From assembly GCA_950097015.1 (NCBI GenBank), contig CATNEN010000038.1, positions 20,620,001-20,684,000 of the forward strand: 64,000 nt of DNA, given 5' to 3'. The notes under the pieces are model-generated. The model was not told the origin of the DNA and searched no databases. It saw nothing but the letters and a program-made list of their open reading frames with translations. This document shows, piece by piece, positions 1 through 11,904 of the stretch. Both the position numbers and the translations under genes were made by a program. Within the stretch, counting starts at the first letter, position 1. Each line of letters starts with the position of its first letter. This stretch comes from Macrostomum hystrix. Its lineage: Eukaryota; Platyhelminthes; Macrostomidae.

Positions 1-3000
1 TCCATCTCGAACAGCAGTATCTCGCACTAGCCGCATATATTATTAGTGTCAAACAAGGTGCAACTGCTAGCAGACAACCGCAGACTATTTGACCGATCTT
101 AGACAATGAGTAAAACATAACAATGGAAGAAGCGACAGCCACGCCGCTTAGTAGGGCTAGCAGACAAGCTTGAAGGGCCCAGTGTGCCAGACCAGTAGAA
201 TGTTTTCCTATCCGATTCAACGCTGTCAGCTTTGGCAATCCAATTAGGCTAAGCAGTCGTCCTGGAATTTGATTGGTTCGCAGACGCGCCACAGCCATCA
301 ACGCTACTAGTCCGTGAAGAGCTGCAATTAGCGCCAGTTGACTACTTGCCACTGATGAAGCTTCCTTGATAGGCGCCACTGCGATAACAATGGAAATCAT
401 CGCTCCAATCAAAGCTAACAGACTGCCCAATAGAAAGGCCAACGAAGGCTGACGACGACAAGCGGCAGAAGGTGCGCTAGGAGTCAAGAAAGAAGTCACT
501 GAAGCTACTGATCCAATAGTTAAATCTGCATCGGAGCCAATCAGAGGCCAGCCAAGTAGACCAGCTAGTAACGGCATGGCCACCCCAACTAGGGCGCCAG
601 CCAGATGCGCTCCGCCAATCCGATCCAGTTTTTCATCGCTGACGCAAACTGACCGATCGATAATAACTAATCTACGAAGCCAACAGGCGGCGCATTCGCC
701 TAGCAACAGAACGGCGGCACTGGCGCCAATTGCAATGGCAATAGCATGGCTGGTGGCTCCGACATTCGCTATCTCCATGGTAACAAGTTGCCATGGTAAC
801 AAAACTAATGAACTATTAGATGAGTTGAAATTGGACTGGTTGAATAATTCAGATGCCATAGGTTGATGTATCTCAGGTAAGCCAACAACAATAGCCAAGC
901 TAGATATTATTACAAAAGCAGTTGGCGAGACAACAATATTGCCAAGGAATCGTTTAACACCGGCATTCAACCTGTCGGATTGGTGACACAGCTGACGCAT
1001 TTGAATGGCCAAGAACAGTACTCCGAGGCAGACAATAGCGGCATAGGAGGAGCTAAGCGATGCCGCTGTCCAGGACAACAGAACAAAACCAGAGAAGCCG
1101 GATAGCAGCTCCTCCACGCCAGCTGTGAGACTGTACATCCAGTGGGACGGAGCTAACAGCAGGCAGCCGCTCGACCACAAGGCGCAATAGAAACAGCAAA
1201 GTGATCGAAAACTAATCCAAGATAGGCCAAGTCCATTAGCAAGCAGACAGATGGTCGCTTCAATGGTCAGAGCAGATGCTGACGGGCCAAGAACAATGGC
1301 CAGATCTTTACTACTGCTGAAAGCTGATAGAAGAAAGGCGGACACTAGCTGAGCAAATCCGGCAGCTAGCAGGGCGACACTAGCTCCGGCTCCGCGATTA
1401 TAACCTGCTTTTGTAGCAAAAAATGTTCCACCAGCTGCAGTCCAAGCAAGCGCGCAAGCAAGCAATAAGCAGATTAACCGAGTCACGCTGACACTGCGTG
1501 ACAGAGCAGGCAAGGAAGACGCTAAAACAGCCGATCCGCACTTGGACCAGCTCGGAACAATCTTCCTGAGTAGACGCACGTCAGCCAATAGACCGACTGG
1601 CTCATTTCTAACGAACAATCGAGCATCCGCCGACACAATGTTTGTGGCCAATAGCGAGGCCTTCTCAACTGTGACTAGCTCTTCAATGGCATCTGGCGAC
1701 CAAGCGGACGGATGAGCCGGTACTAGCACAGCCCTGTCTAAGAAGCTGTGCAGATACTGGACAAGTTCTCGACGTGGCCTACGCCTGGCTGTTAGCGGCA
1801 TGGAATTGGCTATTGGCCAATGATCTAGCTCAGCCAATTGGCGCTGAAATTCAGCATCTCCGCATAGGCAGGCGAATAGACGACCAACCTGACGACAGCC
1901 TGTTAAGAATAGGCAACGAATCGGCTGCTGACTGAGCAGTGGACAATCAATAGTAGAGCGCAGATGGCACAGCAGCAGCAGGGGTGATTGCATCATAGAT
2001 GACAGAGACTCAGCCACTAGCACAATGGTAGATTCACACGGACCCATTGCTGATTGGATAGAAGAAGGACCAAGTCCGACGCCGTCCAACTGGCCCAACA
2101 GTGTCAGCGCCTCGGTAATAATGTCTAAGCCGTCAGCTAATAGCAGTTCCTGACGACAGACGTCCAGTAAATAAGCAACTAATTGATTGGCATCATTGTC
2201 CATGTCCATCTGGGACAGATTTTCCACACCCAGTCTAAGCGAGCCCAGCTCCAGATGTTGACGAAATCTAACGATAGCGTGAAACGGTATCACGGGCGTC
2301 ATCGGCTGCGACCAATAGCCGACGCGATCTTCTGTCTCTAGCCTGCGACGCTCATTCTGACCGAACCAGCGAGACGTTTCTAGCCAATAATAATCGGAGC
2401 TGATTGGCTGGCCTGCTGCCTGCTGATCTTGACCGGATCGCGGTGCGAACTCGAACACGTGCACTTCAGTCTGTAAATTAGTTTAAGGAGATTGTGAAGC
2501 CTAACGGTTAAAGCTTTATGTGGAAGTTCATCTGCTAGCTGTAAAATTGGGTACCAGCACACACTCACACAGGTGTGTACATCTGCCCTGACTTTCTCAT
2601 CGTCAGGAAGTGTACACTCACTGTGCCTTAACTAAGGGTGTGTTTACTCTTCTGCCACTCACCCCAAGGTTAGATACTTATCTAACATAGGTCAATGACG
2701 AAAAACTGCTTTTTTGCACAAAATCGAGCAAATCGAAACCAACCTCAGGCAACTCAAGTGGCGAACCAGGCGTCGCACTTTCGTCTTCACTTAGCAACAG
2801 TTGCTGCTGCTGCTGTGGTAGGTTGCTAACTTCCAGAGCGTCAACAGTGACTGACGAAGCCGAGGCAGGCGTCAATAGAACTGGCTCCGAGCGGCAGTTA
2901 AGGCCCCCGCAGGCGTCAGCTGATTGGCTGACAGACGCACTGGCCTTTGCAACAGCAGTTGAATAGCATCGCTGAACGGTCGCCGCAGCCAGGGCCGGAT

Positions 3001-6000
3001 TGATCTTGTGCCGACGCATCGCTTGTAAATCATCGAATCGATGACTTTTCACATTGTCCTGATCCGATTCGCCTAGCTGAGAAGCCTCCTCGGGGTCTAG
3101 GCGGAATTCTTCCATGAGTATCTCATTGCCTGAGAAGGTTCGCCTGGCCAGGTCTAGCGGAGTGTAGCAGTATTCCCTGTGATGCGTCTGGTGCTGCTGG
3201 GACGACCTGCGCCTCTGCTGCGGCTGCTGAATCCGTGCTGATGAGTTGCAGCCTCTGCCGCTGCCGCTGCTGTTTATGTCTGATAAATTTTAATATTTTG
3301 CTTTTCTAATAGAAGATCAAACGGCCAAGACGCAGTAAGGAGTCCGTTGAAGGACCAAGAGGCAGAAGGGTGTCCGTTGAAGGACAAAGAGGCAGTTAAG
3401 GGAGTCTATTGAAGGACAAAGAGGCAGTACAGGGAGTCTATTGAAGGACCAAGAGTCAGTTCAGGGAGTCCATTAAAGGACAAAGAGGCAGTACAGGGAG
3501 TCTATTGAAGGACCAAGAGTCAGTTCAGGGAGTCCATTAAAGGACAAAGAGGCAGTACAGGGAGTCTATTGAAGGACCAAGAGTCAGTTCAGGGAGTCCA
3601 TTAAAGGACAAAGAGGCAGTACAGGGAGTCCATTAAAGGACAAAGAGGCAGTACAGGGAGTCCTTTGAATGACAAAGAGGCAGTACAGGGAGTCTATTGA
3701 AGGACAAAGAGGCAGTACAGGGAGTCTATTGAAGGACAAAGAGGCAGTACAGGGAGTCTATTGAAGGACAAAGAGGCAGTACAGGGAGTCTATTGAAGGA
3801 CAAAGAGGCAGTACAGGGAGTCTATTGAAGGACAAAGAGGCAGTACAGGGAGTCTATTGAAGGACAAAGAGGCAGTACAGGGAGTCTATTGAAGGACAAA
3901 GAGGCAGTACAGGGAGTCTATTGAAGGACAAAGAGGCAGTTCAGGGAGTCTATTGAAGGACAAAGAGGCAGTTCAGGGAGTCTATTGAAGGACAAAGAGG
4001 CAGTACAGGGAGTCCTTTGAATGACCAAGAGGCAGTACAGGGAGTCCTTTGAATGACCAAGAGGCAGTACAGGGAGTCCTTTGAATGACCAAGAGGCAGT
4101 ACAGGGAGTCCATTAAAGGACAAAGAGGCAGTACAGGGAGTCCATTAAAGGACAAAGAGGCAGTACAGGGAGTCCATTAAAGGACAAAGAGGCAGTTCAG
4201 GGAGTCCTTTGAATGACCAAGAGGCAGTACAGGGAGTCCATTAAAGGACCAAGAGGCAGTACAGGGAGTCCTTCGAATGACCAAGAGGCAGTTCAGGGAG
4301 TCCTTCGAATGACCAAGAGGCAGTCCAGAGTGAATTGAAGAACCAATGAACAGCAAGGATGGTATATTGAAGGACTAATTAATTTTTTAATGAAGTCCAT
4401 CATTTAACTTGGTGTTTTAGAATAGCGAAATTAGTCTATTTATAAAAATTTTTATAAGACTCCAAATACAAACTAATAGACCACAACAGGACAGACCTGA
4501 ACCGGGTAGGTCGCCTCCAACAAAAAATGTGACTACGCAGGGCGTGGGACATTGCTGCTCAGCACTGTCATCTATTTCAATAGAGGCGGCGACTGCAGCT
4601 GATTCGACTGCGGTGGAGTCCAGCTGCAAGATGGCAGTTGAAGACGAATGATTTGTTCTAATAGCAACGCCAAGTTCGCTGGCTGCTGCTGCTGCTGGTG
4701 TCAGATCTTCACTGACTGCCGATTCATTACGTAATGTTGGAGACCTGCGCATAGATTTATAGTACATTTACTTGTTTGATAGATGATTCTCTATTGGCTA
4801 GGAGTGATCCAATCAAACAGATTTGAAGGGTCATTATCCCTCATTTTTTTATTAACATCCCCACTTCAAAACGAAAATATCCCAATCAGTAAATTAACAT
4901 CCCCATTTCCTACCCAAAATATCCCAATCAGTAGATTAACATCCCATTTCCAATTTAAGAGATCCCAATCCGTAGATTAACATCCCGAATCCTCACTACT
5001 AAAATCTTGTTACCAAGGACGCCAAATTCAACCCAGGCCAGGCTAAACTTACCCGGAAGCGGCGCCCGAATCGCCAGAAGCAATGGACATTGTTCTTTCG
5101 CAATCGTCGGCCTCTTGTTCGTCTGCTTCGCCCGTAGCCTTCGACTTCATCTCGGCATCTTCTGATCCTTTTAAGTTTTGCGACGAAGAACAAGACGAAG
5201 CGCAAGCCTCCTCCAGGTGGCACTCCTTCAGGTTGTCCAGCGTCGGCTGGAAAGGCTCCAGCACTTTCCTACTGGACCCGCCTCCGGAGCTGCCGCCGTC
5301 GCTTCGACTACGGCGACTGCGCCTAGGCCGCCTGGCAACAGCCATTTCAACAACGTCGTCAATGTCAACAGCTCCGGTAGATGAAGGCGACGACTTAGAG
5401 GAGCTGTCCGCAAGCGTAGCCAGGGCAGAATCGTGCGGCCGTAGAAGCAGGCCGCCAATGCCGGTGCCAGCGTGCTTGGCTAAACGGCGCGCTTCATCGG
5501 CGCGCTCAATGCGTCGGCGAATTTTGCGTAGAGCGCGCGGCTCAATCGGACGCAGCGGCTGAGGCGTGTGCGGATACTCTCGCTGACGATGGTCTGATGG
5601 TGACAGGTAAAATTATGCTTTATAACTATTCTTTTGTGATTATGAGCATTTAACAGTAGGACTGCCAAGCCGTTTTGCCGCTCGTTTTTAAACCAAGGGG
5701 GATTTTTTCGGCAGCGCTCGAATGCTAAGAGCGATGGGTGGTGACTGATTAGATGACAGACTAAGCGATGGTGTCCTGTGGTTGAGCTGCGCCTAATATT
5801 TAGGCTTGATCAGTGAAATTGTAGAAATTCGCGTCATGGTAGCTTGTCAGGGTGTCATGGTAGCTTAGTTCCACCTGTTCTAGCCCTTGAAGGTCCAGCA
5901 ATCTGTCTAGATAAAGGTGAGGTGACCAACGAAGACGGAGATGATGCAGGCACATTCGGGTGACATGCTGATAAATTTTGAAGGCCTGGCAAGGCCGCAC

Positions 6001-7053
6001 TGAGGCGCAGTGCTAATTCATGTATAGGGGTGTATGAAATCCGACCTTTGGCCAGAACCATTGAATATCTCGACGCTCCGAAGAGCTGGCGACTTGATTC
6101 TTGTTTCAGAAGTTGCGCAACAATAAGTTATTTTAATAACTAGGTAGTTCTATTGTTGGTTACTATTTATTCCCACTGAAAGCATATTGTAGCATATTGT
6201 AATAGAAATAATAATTATTATAACATTATTTTGTGACATTTAGATCCGCAGCCAGCGAGGCGGCAATTCTGCTGACGTCTGAGCATATAGCCTACGAGTA
6301 AATCTACGATAGGTTACATGAGTGTAAGTAAGTGCACACGATGTGTATAGTACATCTGCCCTGACTTACTCATCGTCTGACATTTAAAAATCTGACTGTC
6401 CTTTTGAAGATTCGCCACCAAGAACACTAATTGAACGATAATCCTCCCACAAACAAAATGAATGCGGCCTCGCCGCGGAATCGAGCTCAGGGACCTTGGA
6501 GCGAGTGGCAATCGAATTAGATTGCTCTGCCACTCACCCCCACCACTTAAGCATAGGCCTCTAAATGAATTCTACTGAATATAAACTCACTAGCGAATTC
6601 TTCCTCATCGAATCTGTGCCCAGCCCGCCAACTGGGCGGCATTGCGCTGCTGTCACTGCCACCGCTGCAGTCATCGGCACTGTTGCCAGCTGGCAAGTCG
6701 GAGCACGGTCGGAATAGACTCCGGAATGACTCGTCCGATTGCATCAGCACCAGCTGGTCTATGCCGGGCGCCGCGGCAGAAGTAGAACTAGAAGAAGATG
6801 CAGCGGCGGCGGCGGCGGCACTCAGTGAAGGTCCAGAGGGTGTGCGGGTCAGGTCAGCATTTGATGGCAAGTTGACATGGGCCGTTGCTGGCGCAAAGCT
6901 GGTCCGATGCTGCCAGGCGTCCGGTCGAGATGGAATCGGCACCGAGGCGTCGGGGGTTGGTCTAACAATTGGAGACAGAGCAACAGTGCCGCCACCCTCC
7001 TGCACCAAATCCATTTGGCCTCTTACAGACTCATGCCCATCCCAGGCAGCCAT
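1..7053 (-). CDS. Divergent anion exchanger, SLC4A1-3 (AE2/AE3) type, C-terminus beyond window edge
   Basis: Predicted plasma-membrane Cl-/HCO3- exchanger family protein, about 1419 residues visible. Exons on the minus strand: 7053-6591, 5593-5053, 4744-4497, 3279-2744 and 2470-1. Junction phases 1, 2, 1 and 0 all match, and the last exon stays open for 823 codons to the edge. The N-terminal part shows AE landmarks: FDEEEFASNHRQREYPHT resembles the AE2 EEDFEYHR segment, TPCVVTFFVGGDL resembles the TPSSVQFFLQEDD segment, and KSHRFDDLQAMRRH matches KSHRFEDVPGVRRH. The cytoplasmic core has YWLETSRW (family WRETARW) at about 2370. The membrane part below about 1560 follows the SLC4 order of helices, including LGPSASALTIEA (family GFSGPLLVFEEA) and KRFLGNIVVS (family RRVIGDFGVP). 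It is very diverged: the helix holding the transport glutamate (FIYETF) reads FVLLSWTAAS here. Exon 3 could end at 4501 or 4497, both in frame. Family assignment is firm; transport activity is not assured. Confidence 0.85.
2556..2668 (-). mobile_element. SINE-A fragment in anion exchanger intron 4
   Basis: This is the minus-strand SINE-A body (cacacaggtgtgtacatctgcc, then ctgactttctcatcgtcagg). It ends in a damaged tRNA-like head (ctgccactcacccc). A short SINE-B-like piece (gggtaccagcac) directly precedes it. Confidence 0.6.
3305..4345. repeat. Minisatellite, 32-bp monomer, anion exchanger intron 3
   Basis: About 32 head-to-tail copies of a unit containing ggacaaagaggcagtacag, followed by ggagtctattga. 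Variant units alternate ctattga, ccattaa and cctttga endings. The array fills nearly the whole intron between exons 4744-4497 and 3279-2744. Confidence 0.95.
4838..4985. repeat. Short tandem repeat, about 44-bp unit, anion exchanger intron 2
   Basis: Three to four degenerate copies share ttaacatcccc and atatcccaatcagta. They lie between exons 2 and 3 of the anion exchanger. Confidence 0.75.
5810..6125 (+). mobile_element. Dispersed repeat family C, copy 1 (unclassified)
   Basis: Shares gatgatgcaggcaca, gaaggcctggcaaggccgca and gaatatctcg with copies at about 32515 and 39283. No terminal repeats or coding capacity were recognised. It lies in anion exchanger intron 1. Confidence 0.6.
6240..6545 (-). 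mobile_element. SINE-A copy in anion exchanger intron 1
   Basis: The tRNA-like head lies at the right end (ctctgccactcaccccc; box B region gaatcgagctcaggg). The shared body lies to the left (cgcagccagcgaggcggcaa). An (AAT)n-like tail runs into flanking DNA near 6200-6235. Confidence 0.75.
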
Positions 7054-10000
7054 AATGCCAGCGAGTCAGCAATTATATCAGTAGGAAACACAACTGGATT
7101 TAATCTTACTGACTTACTATTTTTAATACATTATTTTTGTTGCTCTTTATTTAAAAGCATGCAGCTAAGAGCATCTGTCAAGCAAGGTATTCTGAAAAAA
7201 GTTTAAATAAAGAGCTTGTTTATTAAGCATGGAATATAAGAATAAATATTTCTAAGTGTCTCCTATATTAAATGTTGATAATTTTTCTTGCTCTTTTGTA
7301 CTGTTCTCTTAGCTAATTTAGTTAGCAAACTACAACAAAAAGAAAGTCCTACAAAGCAGTAATATTCTGTTAGGCTAAATAGTTGAATTAATTTTTATAA
7401 ATAAAATACATGCCATTGATGTACTCTATTGAATTTTATATATTAATTATGACTGCAAATAAAAGTTTTGCATTTTTTAAATAAATTTTGTAACTAAATT
7501 CAGTTTTCTTTTAAAAAATAGTTTATTCATTTTATTAGCTATTGAGTAACTAGAAACTAAATTGCTTTTGTAACCACCCATTACCTGTAAGTTAGTGATA
7601 ATTCTAATTTATAGCTGGGCAATGCCCTAGCACACAGATGCTAGGTTACTAAATACTTCAAAAGGATTTGGTTATGTAAGCTCTGCCTATGTCAACCAGT
7701 TCTTGCTAAAGCTTAAACAGAATCAAATTTTCATTGGGCATTATAATGTCCACTAATTGAACACTTTATATACAACAATTGTCCTCCTCCAGTCCTCCAG
7801 TGGTGCTAACATGGCAGAGGATTCACTAACATGGCAGAGGATTCAACTACATAATTCAAGATTGTTTGTTTTGGCAAGGATGTAGGCTGCCAATGCATTA
7901 ATTGATAAGCTTTTGTGCCCATTATAATAATAAAAAGTAGCCAACAATAAAAAATATGCTTTTTTGAATTGTTTTTAAACAGTTTTTTCTGAAAATTTTC
8001 ATTTTGAATTGATGCAAAAACATTGGGAAATCATTTTAAAACAATGGGAATCAATGAGACAATCAGAAAAATGACATGATGAGTGTAAAATTTTTTGTGT
8101 CCAAATTCTGCAAGATTGTGTGTAACAATTCAGCAGGGGTAATATAATAAGGGAGTTTGGATACACAATAAATGACGGTGCTGCCAGGCGGGCTCCTGTT
8201 CTCTATGAGTTGCAATTCTCTATTGGCATGCTGTTAATAGGCCTAGAGACTTAAAGTGTATTAGTTAATGACAGAAAATTAGGCCTAGTAGTGTGTTGGA
8301 AGAATGCAAATAATGTGCTAATACTTCCTTTCCCACTAACCAGCTCATCCATTTTGGCCATAGACACTGCCAAGGATATCAACCATTTTGCTTTTATCTC
8401 CCTCTGCACTGAACATTTGCCACAGAAAAGTTCCACAGAACCCCAGAAGCAGTCCCAGTTTGTTAAGTGCCAAGAAATTCCATTGATGCGATCAAAATTC
8501 CAAGTCATCAAATTAAATTGAAATGAAACTTTTCAGAAAAACTGTTTAACAAATGATTCAAAAATAATGCAAAAAATTACAATAGCTAGAGACTAAATAA
8601 AAAAAGAAGTTTCTTCAAAGTTTCTTTTATAAAGCAGCAGCTTAATAGTAAAGCACTAGCTTACTGCCAATATCACAATTGACACTGGGCACAATATTTT
8701 ACCCAGATAATTCTTAGAGAATAATTGTTACATTTACCTAACCTTAACAATATATAGTAACTTTTATTTGGTTATAGTAGCTATCATTGGTAATAGGCCT
8801 ATAGCTATTACTAGGTAGCATGTTGATGACAATAGCTAGAATCCTAGATATACTATACTGTAATTATTAGCAGACTTTATAGGCCTACAAATGAACAAAA
8901 GCAGACAAATAATTACACAAGTGCTAAAACAGAAACAACAATAATAATACCTTACAGGGGCAAAAAGTACATTTGAATTTGAATGAATACTATTGAATTT
9001 CTGGTTTTACACAATCAGTAAAGTGACACATTCCTAATTACAGATTAGATAAAACATTTGCTTGTTGCGGATTTAAGACAAATTTTACTTATAAAGGAAG
9101 TTTTGCCAGCCAATGGGTGATCAGAGCTCAGAAGCATACATTTATATTGTTGCTTACAATTTTGTTGGTTTCTAAGAAGAGGCCTACGCACAGCAGTTAA
9201 AAAGCGATAATACACTATAGTGTTTAAAACAAGTTTACTCCCGCTTAATTATAGGCTTTTATTCGCACATCAGCACTTTTTTAGCAGCTTGCTTTAGTGG
9301 TTTAAAAAGAAGTTTCTTTTTGCCTCAAAAAAATTATCACTCCTTACTAAACTGTACGTGAATTGTGTTGTAATAGTAGATTCAACTATGAATTTTAAAT
9401 TAGGGAGCTAGACAGATTTAGCGTGTTCTGAAATAGGCCTATATAATTCGGTTGTTGTCAATGTGACATGATGTAAAAGTGGTTAAGTAGGGTTGTAACT
9501 GTCTTCATTATCCAATTTTATTGAATAAAATGCCTGCTTTTTATGTGTTTAAAATGTAGATTCATTTCTTTGCCAATTAAAATCTTAGTTAGGCCTATAA
9601 TTATATTGCTTGTGGCCTGACAAATGGCCTAGCCTATCGTAGATCCTCCTCTTAGTATTAGGAATGTTAGGCCTATATTGGGAGTGTTTGTTTCAGACAT
9701 AGCTAATAGTCAAAATCGAATTGATTTAAAAAAATCATTTTTAAATATTTACAACTTGGAATTTGTGTTCCATTTGTGCTATTTTTTGTGTCAATGTCAT
9801 GCCATGCCATGTCACTTTAGAATGCTATATGCATAATTGGCTTTCTGTTATATTTTTGGTATTTTACTTATTCTAACAAATTTTAACATGCTTAATTCCC
9901 CATCTCTGAGACCTTAAAAACCTAACCTAGAAAGTAGAAACAAATACAACTTCAATTAACATGTGCCCTCTGCAAGTCCAAATTTCACCCCATATGAAAT

Positions 10001-11215
10001 GAGCAACAACTTGTTTGAGGCATAGCTCCAGGAATTCATGTGGCGCCAAGTCTTCCCCAAGCATCAGTTTAGCAACATCCTAAATAGGAGTGCATATTAT
10101 TATCCCCCTTTTGTAAATCTTATTTGACTTAATCACAATTTGTGATGACTTGACTTGCTCCTTTACAGGCTTCAAGGCTGCTAAGTTGTTAGGGTCCCAT
10201 TGACCTTGCCCCCATGCCTAGGTAACTAGTTTTATCTTATCATACTTTAGAAAGTCTTTTTTAGCAAAGCTCTTGTAAGGTAAGCAAAGCACTTGATAGC
10301 CAGCACTTGATAGCTACTTTATTTTGCAATTAAGGCCAAGCTAGCTTTTAGATAAGGCTTAGAATATTCTAACAAGGATAATTTCAAGTTTCCTACAAAA
10401 TCTAGCTTCTAACCCTATTATTAGCTCAAAAAAGTTGTAGACATGCTTAATGAGGTGTCTTTTGTCTTTTCATAAAGCTAAGCCCTAGCCTTATGTTTAG
10501 CTATTTCTTTATTCAGCAAATTACTTGAGATATGAATTCAATATTTTGTAGACTTTAGACCTAGGATGTAGATTTTAGTTTAGCTATTTGAATTATTGAC
10601 CTAAAGACTTGTGTATAGCCTTAAATTTATTGACTCTTTAATCTAGATAATGATCTATAATTTTGTATAGTCAACCCAAATTAATGAAATTTTTATAGAA
10701 ATGAAGCTTTTGACTAAACTAGATATTAAAAAATAAATGTTCTAATTGACAAGTAGTGCATATTTTCTATTTGGAAACTTATTAGCAATGTTGGAACTAT
10801 TAACATATAACTAAAGCTTATGTTTGCCTATGCAAATATAAGAATTATGACCATATTAATAATAAGGTATAATGATTTTTTATTGATCTAATTTTTATCG
10901 TATTAATAAATCCATTCATAAAATTATTAACTCAAATTCAGTTAAAAGTTTGTGTACTAGATTTAGGTCTTCTGGGTTAAAAAACCTAAATAGTTCCATT
11001 GAATTACTTTTGTACCATGGATAAATTCTGTATCTGTTTAGAAAATAGTGATAAAATTTAAAAGTAGCAATAGAGAATTTTTATTTCATAGTTAAATAAA
11101 TGTATATAGAAAAAAACATAAATTTAATAGCTTACTTACTACATTTAATAAATTTGGCTAACTAATTAAATAAATTTCTTTCTAATTTTGTATCTTTAAT
11201 TCTCACATCTATTTG
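7054..11215. other. AT-rich intergenic region between divergent anion exchanger and CUL3
   Basis: No exon with a recognisable domain was found on either strand. The paired short frames at 8251-8521 lie opposite one another and show no family resemblance. The 5' regulatory sequences of the two divergent genes must lie here, but no TATA box or initiator can be defended. The palindrome AGGCCT recurs eight times between 8239 and 9674. Confidence 0.6.
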
Positions 11216-11219
11216 TCAG

Positions 11220-11810
11220 CTCTGTTCTAATTGGACTCTCTAATCCTCAGCTCTGTTCTCAAATGGGACTCTAATCCTCAGCTCAATTCTCATTAGACTC
11301 TTATCCTCAGCTCTGTTCTCATGGGTCTCACTAATCCTCAGCTCTGTTCTCATGGGTCTCTCTAATCCTCAGCTCTGTTCACAAATTGGACTCTAATCCT
11401 CAGCTCTGTTCTCATGGGTCTCTCTAATCCTCAGATCTTTTCAAAAATAGGACTCTAATCCTCAGCTCTGTTCTTATGGGTCTCTCTAATCCTCAGCTCT
11501 GTTCTTATGGGTCTCTCTAATCCTCAGATCTGTTCACAAATAGGACTCTAATCCTCAGCTCTGTTCACAAATAGGACTCTAATCCTCAGCTCAATTCTCA
11601 TTGGTCTCTCTAATCCTCGGCTCTGTTCTCAAATAGGACTCTTATCTTTAGATCTGTTCTCATGGGTCTCTCTAATCCTCAGCTCTGTTCTCATTAGACT
11701 CTCTAATCCTCAGCTTCGTTCTCATGGGTCTCTCTAATCCTCAGCTCTGTTCTCATGTGTCTTTCTACTACTTAGCACTGTTCTCTTGTGTGTCTCTCAT
11801 CTTCAGCTTT
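11220..11810. repeat. Minisatellite, about 30-bp monomer, just upstream of CUL3
   Basis: About 19 copies of a pyrimidine-rich unit built on ctctaatcctcagctctgtt, then ctcatgggt or cacaaatagga. Every unit contains CTAATCCTCAG, which looks like a branch point plus 3' splice site. It lies 95 bp before the CUL3 start codon, possibly inside a 5'UTR intron. Confidence 0.9.
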
Positions 11811-11904
11811 GTTCTAATTCACATTTCTATTTGTTGATTGATTGTCTTCTCATAAGTAATATAACACCAGTCGTCAAGAACTACCCGCACTACTCCCCAG
11901 CTGC

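Noticed and set aside
576-866. Plus-strand 96-codon frame
   Set aside because: Antisense to the open membrane domain of the anion exchanger.
5083-5562. 159-codon plus frame
   Set aside because: It is antisense to anion exchanger exon 2, whose minus frame has matched phases and AE landmarks.
6683-7206. Plus frames of 133 and 109 codons
   Set aside because: Antisense shadows of anion exchanger exon 1.
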